NCBI GenBank assembly: GCA_021808445.1
Contig: JAKBBP010000007.1
Coordinates: forward strand, 28,091-92,090
DNA length: 64,000 bases
From: Pseudomonadota bacterium
Lineage (GTDB): Bacteria; Pseudomonadota; Gammaproteobacteria; Burkholderiales; Burkholderiaceae_C
Reading direction: 5' to 3'
Shown: positions 55,017-63,953 of the stretch, in pieces
Position numbering within the stretch: the first letter of the stretch is position 1
Layout: every line of letters begins with the position of its first letter
Translations under genes and position numbers: made by a program
Notes under the pieces: model-generated
Seen by the model: only the letters and a program-made list of their open reading frames with translations
Told to the model about the DNA's origin: nothing
Database searches by the model: none

Positions 55017-55949
55017 TCAGCGCGCGCCGCGCGCTTCGAGGCTGTCGGTGCCGGTCTTCCACACCGCCATCGCCGAGGCGATCAGGCCGGCGGCCTGGCT
55101 CATGTCCCCCGGCACCACCAGCGTGGTGCTGGACTTGGCCAGGCGGCCGTAGGCATCGAGCGCCTGTTGCGCGACCTTGAGCTGCACGGCGTCGCTGCCG
55201 CCGGGCTGGCCGATGGCCTGCGCGACCAGCTCGATGGCGTGGGCGGTGGCGGCGGCCACCGCCTCGATGGCCGCGGCCTCGCCCTGCGCGCGGTTGATCG
55301 CCGCCTGGCGCTCGCCCTCGGAACGCTCGATCGCTGCCTGGCGCTCGCCCTCGGCCTGATTGATCTGCTGCTGGCGCGTGCCCTCGGACGTGGCGATGAC
55401 CGCGCGCTTCTCCCGCTCGGCGGTGATCTGGCGCTGCATGGCGTGCAGGATCTCGGCGGGCGGGGTCAGGTCCTTGATTTCGTAGCGCAGCACCTTCACT
55501 CCCCAGTTGGCCGCCGCCTCGTCCAGCGCGGACACCACGCTGTGGTTGATGAAGTCGCGCTCCTCGAAGGTCTTGTCCAGCTCCAGGCGGCCGATCACCG
55601 AGCGCAGCGTGGTCTGCGCCAGCTGCGAGATGGCCAGCACGTAATTCGAGGAGCCGTAGCTGGCACGCATCGGGTCGGTGACCTGGAAATACAGGATGCC
55701 GTCGACCGTCAGTTGGGTGTTGTCGCGGGTGATGCACACCTGGCTGGCGATGTCCATGGGCACCTCCTTGAGCATGTGCCGGTAGGCGACGCGCTCGATG
55801 AAGGGCACGATCAGACTCAGGCCGGGGGCCAGCGTGCGATCGAACTTGCCCAGGCGCTCCACCACCCAGGCATGCTGCTGGGGCACCACCTTGATGCCGC
55901 GCGAAGCCACCAGCACGGCAATGACCACGAGGATGACGGCGAATTCCAT
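55017..55949 (-). CDS. SPFH/band-7 paraslipin (QmcA-like)
   Basis: A 310-residue membrane-anchored stomatin-like protein: an N-terminal anchor (residues 1-17), a VVPQQHAWVVERLGKFDRTLAPGL SPFH start and coiled Glu/Arg/Ala-rich repeats (EGERQAAIERSEGERQAAIN). Such proteins organise membrane microdomains and modulate proteases. It lies 15 bases downstream of the NfeD-type gene; a paraslipin/NfeD pair is the conserved operon. A QmcA identity is likely but not proven. Confidence 0.93.
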   Translation of the reverse strand: MEFAVILVVIAVLVASRGIKVVPQQHAWVVERLGKFDRTLAPGLSLIVPFIERVAYRHMLKEVPMDIASQVCITRDNTQLTVDGILYFQVTDPMRASYGSSNYVLAISQLAQTTLRSVIGRLELDKTFEERDFINHSVVSALDEAAANWGVKVLRYEIKDLTPPAEILHAMQRQITAEREKRAVIATSEGTRQQQINQAEGERQAAIERSEGERQAAINRAQGEAAAIEAVAAATAHAIELVAQAIGQPGGSDAVQLKVAQQALDAYGRLAKSSTTLVVPGDMSQAAGLIASAMAVWKTGTDSLEARGAR

Positions 55950-55964
55950 GACGGGGCTCCGGGT

Positions 55965-56411
55965 TCAGGAGGGTGGGGAGTGGGCCTGGTCCAGCGCATC
56001 CAGCACCAGGGTGTTGGCGTCTACGGCCGCGATGCGGAATCGCCCGGGCAGGGCCCGGCCGCGACCGAGACGCGCCTGCCAGTCGGTGCCGCGCCAGCGT
56101 ACGCGCGCATTGCCGGCATCGTCCCAGAGCCGCACTTCCACCACCGAGCCGATGTCCAGGTTGATGTCCCGGTTGGACTGGATGGTGCGGCGCGGCGCGC
56201 GTCGGCGCGCCAGGTACAGCAGGGACACGGCGGCGATGCCCACCAGCGCGGCCACGCTCCATTGCAGGGCAGGGCCCAGGCCCAGGTGGGCCGCCAGCGC
56301 GGCGGCAGCGGCGCCCACGGCCAGCATCAGCAGGTAAAAGCTGCCGCTGCCCAGTTCCAGTGCGACCAGCACGGCGGCGGCGATCCACCATTGCAGCGGG
56401 GTGCTAGGCAT
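55965..56411 (-). CDS. NfeD family membrane protein
   Basis: A 148-residue protein with three membrane helices (WWIAAAVLVALELGSGSFYLLML and the following Ala-rich segments) and a C-terminal soluble OB-like NfeD domain (DIGSVVEVRLWDDAGNARVRWRG and GRFRIAAVDANTLVL). It is the partner of the paraslipin just downstream. The frame is open to 56489, with another possible start at 56450 (MMEWSQLPV). The chosen start gives the first helix directly after the Met. Confidence 0.88.
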   Translation of the reverse strand: MPSTPLQWWIAAAVLVALELGSGSFYLLMLAVGAAAAALAAHLGLGPALQWSVAALVGIAAVSLLYLARRRAPRRTIQSNRDINLDIGSVVEVRLWDDAGNARVRWRGTDWQARLGRGRALPGRFRIAAVDANTLVLDALDQAHSPPS

Positions 56412-56559
56412 GGCGTGGGGCGAAACGGGTAGCTGCGACCACTCCATCATAGACAAGGCCGCGCCGGCCGGGGCGGGGCTGCGCGCCAAGCCCCCGGGCC
56501 TGCTCTACACTTGCCCGCGCAGGCCCGGTGGCGGGCCCCCGCAACGGCACGGCTCCACC

Positions 56560-58827
56560 ATGCGCTTCTGCTTTCCGATCGTCATCATCGACGAGGATTT
56601 TCGTTCCGAGAACAACTCCGGGCTGGGCATCCGCGCGCTGGCCGCGGCCATCGAGGCCGAGGGCAGCGAGGTGCTGGGGGTGACCAGTTTCGGCGATCTG
56701 GCCAGTTTCGCGCAACAGCAGTCGCGCGCCAGCGCCTTCATCCTGTCCATCGATGACGAGGAATTCGCCTCGGTGGAGCCGGGCGAGGAAGCGCCGGTGA
56801 TCAAGACCCTGCGCCAGTTCATTGGTGAGATCCGGTTCCGCAATGCCGAGATTCCCATCTACCTGTACGGGGAAACCCGGACCTCGCGGCACATTCCGAA
56901 CGACATCCTGCGCGAGCTCCACGGCTTCATCCACATGTTCGAGGACACGCCGGAGTTCGTCGCGCGCCACATCATCCGCGAGGCCAAGTCCTACCTGGAC
57001 TCGCTGGCGCCTCCCTTTTTCCGTGCGCTGGTGGGCTACGCGGCCGATGGCTCGTATTCCTGGCACTGCCCCGGACATTCCGGAGGCGTGGCCTTTCTGA
57101 AAAGCCCCGTGGGGCAGATGTTCCACCAGTTCTTCGGAGAAAACCTGCTGCGCGCCGATGTGTGCAACGCGGTCGACGAGCTCGGCCAGTTGCTCGACCA
57201 CACCGGCCCCGTGGCCGCATCCGAGCGCAACGCCGCGCGCATCTTCCACGCCGACCATCTGTTCTTCGTCACCAACGGCACGTCCACGTCGAACAAGATG
57301 GTGTGGCACTCCACGGTGGCTCCCGGCGACGTGGTGGTGGTGGACCGCAACTGCCACAAGAGCGTTCTGCACGCGATCATCATGACCGGCGCGCTGCCCG
57401 TGTTTCTCACGCCCACGCGCAATCACTACGGAATCATCGGGCCGATCGCGCGCGAGGAGTTCCAGCGCGAGAACATCGAGCGCAAGATCGCTTCCAACCC
57501 CCTGACCGCCCACCTGGCCGGCAAGGTCAAGCCGCGGGTGCTCACCATCACCCAGTCGACCTACGACGGCGTGCTGTACAACGTCGACACCATCAAGCAG
57601 ATGCTCGACGGCTACATCGACACCCTGCATTTCGACGAGGCCTGGCTGCCGCACGCCACCTTCCACCCCTTCTATGCCGGCATGCACGCGATCGGGGAGG
57701 GCAGGCCGCGCACCCGGGAGTCGATGGTGTTCTCGACCCAGTCCACCCACAAGCTGCTGGCCGGCCTGAGCCAGGCCTCGCAGATCCTGGTGCAGGACTC
57801 GCAGACCCGCAGCCTGGACCGGCCGCGTTTCAACGAGGCCTACCTGATGCACTCCTCGACCTCGCCGCAATACGCCATCATCGCCTCCTGCGACGTGGCC
57901 GCGGCCATGATGGAGCCGCCCGGCGGCACCGCGCTGGTGGAGGAGAGCATCGTCGAGGCGCTGAACTTCCGTCGCGCGATGCGCAAGGTGGCCGAAGAGT
58001 TCGGGCACGATTGGTGGTTCCGCGTGTGGGGGCCCGAGGAGGAACTGGCGCCCGAGGGCATCGGCGCGCGCGAGGACTGGGTGCTGGGCAGCGGCCACGA
58101 CTGGCACGGCTTCGGAGAGCTGGCTCCGGGCTTCAACATGCTCGATCCGATCAAGGCCACGGTGATCACGCCGGGGCTGGACCTGCACGGCAACTTTGCC
58201 GCCACCGGCATCCCGGCGGCGGTGGTCACCAAGTACCTGGCCGAGCATGGGGTGATTGTCGAGAAGACCGGCCTGTACAGCTTTTTCATCATGTTCACCA
58301 TCGGCATCACCAAGGGCCGCTGGAACACCCTGCTGACCGCGCTGCAGCAGTTCAAGGACGACTACGACCGCAACCAGCCTCTGTGGCGCATCCTTCCCGA
58401 GTTCGTCGCGCAGCATCCGATGTACGAGCGCGTCGGGCTGCGCGACCTGTGCCAGCGCATCCACACCGCCTACCAGGGGCACGACGTGGCGCGCCTGACC
58501 ACCGAGATGTACCTGTCGAGCCTGCAGCCGGCGATGACTCCGACCGAGGCCTATGCGCGCATGGCCCACCGCGACATCGAGCGCGTGGCCATCGACGAGC
58601 TCGAGGGGCGCATCACCACCGCCCTGCTGACCCCTTATCCGCCGGGTATTCCACTGCTGATTCCGGGTGAGCGTTTCAACGCCAAGATCGTGCGTTATCT
58701 GCAGTTTGCTCGAGACTTCAATCGCCAGTTTCCGGGTTTTGCCACCGATATTCACGGCCTGGTCGAGGAAGACGACGGCGAAGGGCGCAGGCGCTATTGC
58801 ATCGATTGCGTGCGCACCCCTCGCTGA
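56560..58827 (+). CDS. Ornithine/lysine/arginine decarboxylase (PLP fold-type I)
   Basis: A 755-residue decarboxylase of the Orn/Lys/Arg class with an N-terminal wing domain (residues 1-130; VIIDEDFRSENNSGLGIRAL), a PLP core with the Schiff-base Lys398 in FSTQSTHKLLAGLS and the cofactor Asp in HFDEAWLPHATFHPFY, and the C-terminal domain (PYPPGIPLLIPGERF). It converts a basic amino acid to a polyamine (putrescine, cadaverine or agmatine), often for acid resistance or polyamine supply. The preferred amino acid cannot be told from sequence. Frame open upstream; ATG 56560 matches the family. Confidence 0.94.
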   Translation: MRFCFPIVIIDEDFRSENNSGLGIRALAAAIEAEGSEVLGVTSFGDLASFAQQQSRASAFILSIDDEEFASVEPGEEAPVIKTLRQFIGEIRFRNAEIPIYLYGETRTSRHIPNDILRELHGFIHMFEDTPEFVARHIIREAKSYLDSLAPPFFRALVGYAADGSYSWHCPGHSGGVAFLKSPVGQMFHQFFGENLLRADVCNAVDELGQLLDHTGPVAASERNAARIFHADHLFFVTNGTSTSNKMVWHSTVAPGDVVVVDRNCHKSVLHAIIMTGALPVFLTPTRNHYGIIGPIAREEFQRENIERKIASNPLTAHLAGKVKPRVLTITQSTYDGVLYNVDTIKQMLDGYIDTLHFDEAWLPHATFHPFYAGMHAIGEGRPRTRESMVFSTQSTHKLLAGLSQASQILVQDSQTRSLDRPRFNEAYLMHSSTSPQYAIIASCDVAAAMMEPPGGTALVEESIVEALNFRRAMRKVAEEFGHDWWFRVWGPEEELAPEGIGAREDWVLGSGHDWHGFGELAPGFNMLDPIKATVITPGLDLHGNFAATGIPAAVVTKYLAEHGVIVEKTGLYSFFIMFTIGITKGRWNTLLTALQQFKDDYDRNQPLWRILPEFVAQHPMYERVGLRDLCQRIHTAYQGHDVARLTTEMYLSSLQPAMTPTEAYARMAHRDIERVAIDELEGRITTALLTPYPPGIPLLIPGERFNAKIVRYLQFARDFNRQFPGFATDIHGLVEEDDGEGRRRYCIDCVRTPR

Positions 58828-59073
58828 CAGCCCGCCGACCGGGAATCGGCACGGCGTGGCGCGCGGGAATGAGTCTGCCGTGAGTTTCTGGTTTTATCGG
58901 GACATTCGCTGAATATAGCTGAAGTATTTTCCCTATATTGCTCTCCATATCGCAAGAAGCTGCGGTTGCCGGGCGCGCCCATCGGGCCGGATTCCAGCCC
59001 GCTTCGATGATGCACGAATGGGTGGCGCCGCCTCGGACGATCCGCAGGCAGCGAACGGCTCGGGGGAGCGCAG

Positions 59074-61212
59074 ATGGCGAAGTTCGTCTCGATGGTTTGC
59101 CGCGGCAGCTGGCTGTCGCGGTTGCCTGGGGGCCTGGTGCTCGTGCTGGTCCTCGCGCTGGCCGGCTGCGATTGCGGCTGCGGATCCAGCAGCGCAACGA
59201 GCTCGGCCTCGGGAGCCGGCTACTCCGTCGGCGGCACGATCAGCGGCCTGAGCACCGGGCAGACCCTGACCCTGCTGAACAACGGGACGGACTCGCTGGC
59301 GGTGACGGCAAACGGTGCGTTCAGCTTCGCCACGCCCATCGCACAGGGGGGAGCCTACTCGGTCACGGTGGGTAGCCAACCCGTCGGGCAGACCTGCACC
59401 GTGAGCAACGCCAGTGGCAGTGGCCTGAGCGCCGACGTGAGCAATGTGAGCGTGGTGTGCCAGGGCAGCAGTTTCACCGTCGGCGGCACGCTCAGCGGGC
59501 TGAGCGCCGGGGGGCAGCTCACGCTGCAGGACAACTCGGGCCCGGCGCTGGTGCTCGGGGCCAATGGCAGCTTCACCTTTCCGCAGCCGCAAGCGCCCGC
59601 CTCGAACTACTTGGTCACGGTGAGCAGCCAGCCGCTGAACGGGCAGACCTGCAGCGTCAACCGGGGCGTGGGGTACTCGATCACCGGCAACGTGAACAGC
59701 GTGTCCGTGGTGTGCGCATCGTCCACGTACGCCGTGGGCGGCACGCTGAGCGGACTGAGCAGTGGAAACACGGTCACGCTGACGGACAATGGAGGCGACG
59801 CGCTGAGCCTGTCGAGCAATGGGGCCTTCACCTTTCCCACCCAGGTGGCCGCTGGCGCCTCCTACACCCTCCGGGTGCAGACCCAGCCGACCGGCCAGGT
59901 GTGCACGATCAGCGCCGCCACGGGCACCTCGGTCACCCCCGCCGCCAGCACCGTCACCTGCGCGACCAGCACCTATACGGTGGGCGGCACGGTCAGCGGG
60001 CTGGCCGGGAGCCAGTCCTTCACCCTGCTGAACAACGAGGGCGACCCGCTGACCCTGTCGGCCAACGGCAGCTTCACCTTCGCCACGCCCGTGGCCGCCG
60101 GCAGTTCCTACATGGTCACGGTGGGCACCCAGCCCAGTGCCCAGGTGTGCGTGGTCACGGCGGGCGTGGGCTCCGCGGTCCAGGCCAATGTCAGCAGCGT
60201 CTCCGTCGCCTGCAGCGCGGGGCTGCATCTGTATGCCGCGGATTTATACAGGAACCAGGTGGATCAGTACGCGATCGGCAGCGACGGCGAGCTCACCCCG
60301 CTGAGCCCGGCAAGTGCCCCCGCCCAGGTCGAGCCCACCGCCATCGTCGCCGATCCAGTCGCCTACTTTGTCTATGTGGCCAATGGCCAGAGCGGCACGA
60401 TCTCGCAGTACGCCGTCACCAGCAGCGGCGGGCTGAGTCCCCTGAGTCCGTCCGCCGTGACGACGACCGTCGGCTATCCCGATTACCTGTCCATCGACCC
60501 GCAGGGACGCTACCTGTATGTCTCCGGGACCCTCGACGGCACCATCGCCCAGTACGCCATCGCCAGCAACGGGACACTGAGTCCGATGTCGCCCTCGACC
60601 GTGAGCGTGTCGGGCATCGATGAAGTGCTCGGCATCTCGCCGAACGGCAGCAACCTGTACTCGGCCGACAGCACGAATCGCATCATCCATCAGTTCAGCA
60701 TCGGCACCGGCGGCCTGCTCAGTCCCCTGACGCCCAGCACCGTCGGCGGACTCGGCATCTATCCCGACGACGTCGCGATCGATCCGTCGGACCGCTATGC
60801 CTACGTGTCGAATTCCACGAGCGGGACCATCGTCCCCTACACCGTGGGCAGCGGCGGGGCGCTCAGCGCCATGGCCTCGCCGCCGGTGAGCACGGCGAGT
60901 GCACCGGCGGAAATCAGCATCGATCCCACGGGTCGCTTCCTGTACATCAGCTGCGCGAAGGACGACGTCGTTCAGGAATTCGCGATCGGCCCCGGTGGGG
61001 TGCTGACCCCGCTGAGTTCCCCGTCGATTGCGACCCTGACCATGCCCGTGGGCCTCACCATCGATCCCACGGGGCGCTATGCCTATGTGGCGGACAACGC
61101 CGACGCCGCCATTTCCCAGTACAGCATCGGCAGCGGCGGCGTGCTCAGCCCGCTGCCCACCGCCAGCGTGGCCGGCGCTGCTGGCTATCCCGTCCAGATA
61201 GCTGTGAAATGA
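59074..61212 (+). CDS. Lipoprotein with four tandem repeats and seven-bladed YVTN-like propeller
   Basis: A 712-residue predicted lipoprotein: a signal with lipobox LALAGC (Cys32), a short Cys/Ser linker, then four repeats of about 84 residues at about 49-132, 133-217, 218-299 and 300-383, each starting like YSVGGTISGLS and containing two conserved Cys, likely a disulfide. The remaining 329 residues form a seven-bladed YVTN/lactonase-like propeller with blades such as YFVYVANGQSGTISQYAV, RYLYVSG and RYAYVAD, repeating a TPLSP motif between blades. ATG 59074 has a GGGGGAG ribosome-binding site. It is probably cell-surface or periplasmic; the function is unknown. Codon use is like its neighbours. 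Confidence 0.85.
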   Translation: MAKFVSMVCRGSWLSRLPGGLVLVLVLALAGCDCGCGSSSATSSASGAGYSVGGTISGLSTGQTLTLLNNGTDSLAVTANGAFSFATPIAQGGAYSVTVGSQPVGQTCTVSNASGSGLSADVSNVSVVCQGSSFTVGGTLSGLSAGGQLTLQDNSGPALVLGANGSFTFPQPQAPASNYLVTVSSQPLNGQTCSVNRGVGYSITGNVNSVSVVCASSTYAVGGTLSGLSSGNTVTLTDNGGDALSLSSNGAFTFPTQVAAGASYTLRVQTQPTGQVCTISAATGTSVTPAASTVTCATSTYTVGGTVSGLAGSQSFTLLNNEGDPLTLSANGSFTFATPVAAGSSYMVTVGTQPSAQVCVVTAGVGSAVQANVSSVSVACSAGLHLYAADLYRNQVDQYAIGSDGELTPLSPASAPAQVEPTAIVADPVAYFVYVANGQSGTISQYAVTSSGGLSPLSPSAVTTTVGYPDYLSIDPQGRYLYVSGTLDGTIAQYAIASNGTLSPMSPSTVSVSGIDEVLGISPNGSNLYSADSTNRIIHQFSIGTGGLLSPLTPSTVGGLGIYPDDVAIDPSDRYAYVSNSTSGTIVPYTVGSGGALSAMASPPVSTASAPAEISIDPTGRFLYISCAKDDVVQEFAIGPGGVLTPLSSPSIATLTMPVGLTIDPTGRYAYVADNADAAISQYSIGSGGVLSPLPTASVAGAAGYPVQIAVK
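59218..60222 (+). repeat. Four tandem repeats coding for Cys-containing modules
   Basis: The units are 59218-59469, 59470-59724, 59725-59970 and 59971-60222 (246-255 bp each), coding for modules with the shared core VGGT-SGL and ANG-F-F. They are diverged in DNA but clearly homologous in protein. Confidence 0.85.
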
Positions 61213-61258
61213 CGGGGGTCGCGATCCGCCGGATTCGCAGCCCGCGACCGGGCCGGCA

Positions 61259-61516
61259 TCAGCGCCGCTGACGCCGGTACTGCTCGAACAGCCGCTGCTG
61301 CTGCTGCGGGGACAGGCGGCGATAGCGCCGTTGCTCGCGCAGGATGTCCTGCCGCCTTTGCGGGGGCAGGCGGTCCCAGCGCTGCATGCGCTGCTGCCAG
61401 TGCGGACCGCCGGGGCGGCCACGGGGCACCTGGGCCTGCGCCAGCGGCCCCAGGCAGGCCAGCGCGGCCAGTGCCGCCCCGAGCAGCACCCGACGCAGAT
61501 CAGGCCGCACCGCCAT
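61259..61516 (-). CDS. DUF3106-like small exported protein
   Basis: An 85-residue protein with a signal peptide (LLGAALAALACLGPLAQAQ) and a highly charged helical mature part (WQQRMQRWDRLPPQRRQDIL), as in the DUF3106 family. ATG 61516 has GGAGG six bases upstream and overlaps the preceding gene's stop. It is the third gene of a sigma-factor operon. Confidence 0.75.
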   Translation of the reverse strand: MAVRPDLRRVLLGAALAALACLGPLAQAQVPRGRPGGPHWQQRMQRWDRLPPQRRQDILREQRRYRRLSPQQQQRLFEQYRRQRR

Positions 61517-61961
61517 GGCCATCCTCCGAGCCCAGGGCCTGCGGGTGCGAGGCCAGCCATTCATAGAAATCCAGGTTCTGCACCGCATCGGCCACCTGCG
61601 GGCTGGACTGCGTGGCCGCGCGGGTCGGCAGCCCCTCCGGCGAGGCGTGCAGCAGCGTGGGCAGCAGCCCGAAACTCAGGCCGGCCAGCCCCGCGGTGAC
61701 CATGCCGGCGGCCAGCACGCGTCCCCAGCGCAGGTGCCGGCCGCGCGTGCCGCGCCGTGCGGCCAGGCGTGCAAGCCCGTCCAGGGATTGCGCCAGCTCG
61801 CGCCCATAGCGGGCATGGTTCGCCAGGGCCGGATCGGCGGCCATGGCCTGCTCGAAGCGCAGTGATTCCGGAGCGTCCAGGCAGCCAGCGCGCCAGCGGT
61901 CTGCCATCGCGCGCGGGTCGGCCCCGGCGGATTCGATTCCAGGGATGTTTTCAGCATGCAT
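61500..61961 (-). CDS. DUF3619-like membrane protein, probable anti-sigma partner
   Basis: A 153-residue protein with a soluble N-terminal part and one central membrane segment (VLAAGMVTAGLAGLSFGLLP) followed by a short periplasmic region. It sits between a sigma factor and a DUF3106 gene with overlapping ends at both sides, the DUF3619 position in betaproteobacteria. An anti-sigma role is inferred from context; a typical zinc-type anti-sigma motif is not visible. Confidence 0.7.
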   Translation of the reverse strand: MHAENIPGIESAGADPRAMADRWRAGCLDAPESLRFEQAMAADPALANHARYGRELAQSLDGLARLAARRGTRGRHLRWGRVLAAGMVTAGLAGLSFGLLPTLLHASPEGLPTRAATQSSPQVADAVQNLDFYEWLASHPQALGSEDGHGGAA

Positions 61962-62577
61962 GGTGTTCAGCTCCCCCCGATGCCGGATTATCGTCCCGAA
62001 GCCACTCGCGCAGGCGGGTGAGCGCGCGCAAGTGGTGGGTTTTCACGCTGCCCTCGCTGATGTTCATGGCCCGCGCGGTATCGGCGATGGTCATGTCCTC
62101 CATCTCGCGCAGCAGGAAGACCTGGCGCTGCCGCGAACTCAGGCGGGTCAGCGCATCGGCGATGCGCCCGGCCAGCTGCAGACTGCCCACGCGCTGCTCG
62201 GGGCCCGGCGCCTCGTCGGCCAGGGCCTCCCAGCCAGGGGGCTGTCCATCCGCGTCTTCGTCGCTGGCGAAAAAGAAATCGAACATGCGTTCGACCTTGT
62301 GCCGGCGATGCCAGTCCGTGATGCGGTTGCGCAGGATGCCGTAGAACAGGGGCGCCCATTCGGCCTGCGGCTTGTCCGGATAGCGCGACACCAGGCGCTC
62401 CAGGCTGTCCTGCACCAGGTCGGCGGCCACATGGCTGTTGCCGGAGGTCTCGAGCAGGGCCAGGCGCATGGCGCGTGGTCGCACCTCGACGCAGAAACGA
62501 TCCAGCGCGGGTCGGGCGGTCACGGACGGAACGTGGTCGGCTCGGACATGCGTGGGAGCATAGGCTGTCAGGGACAT
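61951..62577 (-). CDS. ECF-type RNA polymerase sigma factor
   Basis: A 208-residue group 4 sigma factor: region 2 (AADLVQDSLERLVSRYPDK, then APLFYGILRNRITDWHRR) and region 4 (LTRLSSRQRQVFLLREMEDM and ISEGSVKTHHLRALTRLREWL). ATG 62577 gives the family N-terminus. It overlaps the DUF3619-type gene by eleven bases, so the three genes are coupled. The stress it answers is unknown. Confidence 0.92.
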   Translation of the reverse strand: MSLTAYAPTHVRADHVPSVTARPALDRFCVEVRPRAMRLALLETSGNSHVAADLVQDSLERLVSRYPDKPQAEWAPLFYGILRNRITDWHRRHKVERMFDFFFASDEDADGQPPGWEALADEAPGPEQRVGSLQLAGRIADALTRLSSRQRQVFLLREMEDMTIADTARAMNISEGSVKTHHLRALTRLREWLRDDNPASGGAEHHAC

Positions 62578-62742
62578 GGGCGGTAGCGGCGTGGGGCCGG
62601 TGACTGGGCCATACGTGGCGATAACGCCGCGGCCCCGCGATTGCGCGACAGCCACAAAGGTAATAATGTGTAACGAAACAGGAATTCGCGCGCATGCGCG
62701 GACCCCTTCCTAAAATGAGGCGTTTTCCTTCCCCCCCGCACC

Positions 62743-63930
62743 GTGAACCCGCTGCTCGACCGACTCCGCCCCTATCCCTTCGAAAAGCTACGGGAACTCA
62801 CGCGTGACCTGCGCCCCAACCCCGGGCTGCGCCCGATCAGTCTGGGCATCGGGGAGCCGCGTCATCCCACGCCGGACTTCATACGCCAGGCCCTGGTCGA
62901 CCACCTGGACGGGCTGGCGGTGTATCCGGCCACCCTGGGCAGCCCGGAGCTGCGTCAGGCCTGCGCGCGCTGGGCGCAGCGCCGCCACGGCGTGGAACTC
63001 GACCCCGCCACCCAGCTGATCCCGGTCAACGGCTCGCGCGAGGCCCTGTTCGCGCTGGCGCAGACGGTCATCGATCCCCGCCGCCCGGGCGCCTTGGTGC
63101 TCAGCCCCAATCCCTTCTACCAGATCTACGAGGGCGCGGCGCTTCTCGCCGGGGCGGATTGCCGCTTCGTGCCGGCGGACCCGGCGCGCAATTTCGGGCT
63201 GGACTGGGACGCCGTGACCGAGGAGGCATGGCGGCGCACCCAGCTGGTGTACGTGTGCACGCCCGGGAACCCCACCGGCGCGGTCATGGGCCTGGCGGAG
63301 TGGAAGCGCCTGTTCGAGCTGTCGGACCGCCACGGATTCGTCATCGCCAGCGACGAGTGCTACGGCGAGATCTGGTTCGGGGACCAGCCGCCCCTGGGCG
63401 GGTTGCAGGCGGCGCACGAACTGGGACGCCACGACCTGCGCAACCTGGTCATGCTGACCTCCCTGTCCAAACGCTCCAACGTACCGGGCCTGCGCTCGGG
63501 CTTTGTCGCCGGCGATGCGCGGGTGCTCAAGTCCTTCCTGCTCTACCGAACCTATCACGGCAGTGCCATGGGGCCGACCGTGCAGCAGGCCAGCATCGCG
63601 GCGTGGAACGACGAGCAGCACGTGGAGGACAACCGGCGCCTGTACCGCGAGAAATTCGCGCGCGTGCTGCCCATCCTGCAACCGGTGCTGGACGTTTCGC
63701 GGCCCGACGCGGCCTTCTACCTCTGGGCCGGAACTCCTGTAGACGACGTCGCCTTCGCCCGGGGCCTGCTTGAAAACTACAATTGCACGGTTTTGCCGGG
63801 AAGCCTGCTGGCGCGCGAGCAGGACGGGCGCAATCCGGGCGCCGGCCGCGTGCGCCTGGCGCTGGTGGCCGGTGTCGACGAATGCGTCGAGGCGGCCGAA
63901 CGCATCGCGGCGTACGCACGCGGTCTCTGA
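62743..63930 (+). CDS. dapC: Succinyldiaminopimelate transaminase
   Basis: A 395-residue PLP-dependent class I/II aminotransferase of the lysine/diaminopimelate pathway. The Schiff-base Lys243 is in LSKRSNVPGLRSGF. The N-terminus is LGIGEPRHPTPDFI and the C-terminal part includes GVDECVEAAERIAAY. The GTG start at 62743 is 165 bases after the divergent sigma gene's start. dapD follows 23 bases later, the conserved betaproteobacterial dapC-dapD pair. Confidence 0.95.
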   Translation: MNPLLDRLRPYPFEKLRELTRDLRPNPGLRPISLGIGEPRHPTPDFIRQALVDHLDGLAVYPATLGSPELRQACARWAQRRHGVELDPATQLIPVNGSREALFALAQTVIDPRRPGALVLSPNPFYQIYEGAALLAGADCRFVPADPARNFGLDWDAVTEEAWRRTQLVYVCTPGNPTGAVMGLAEWKRLFELSDRHGFVIASDECYGEIWFGDQPPLGGLQAAHELGRHDLRNLVMLTSLSKRSNVPGLRSGFVAGDARVLKSFLLYRTYHGSAMGPTVQQASIAAWNDEQHVEDNRRLYREKFARVLPILQPVLDVSRPDAAFYLWAGTPVDDVAFARGLLENYNCTVLPGSLLAREQDGRNPGAGRVRLALVAGVDECVEAAERIAAYARGL

Positions 63931-63953
63931 TCCACGAAACCAAGCAACCATCC

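Noticed and set aside
59218..60222. Evenly spaced repeats considered as a CRISPR array
   Set aside because: Units are about 250 bp, coding and diverged, with no short identical repeat plus unique spacer pattern.
62689..62700. CGCGCATGCGCG palindrome upstream of dapC considered as an operator
   Set aside because: Such GC palindromes are frequent by chance at this base composition, and no partner site or regulator supports it.
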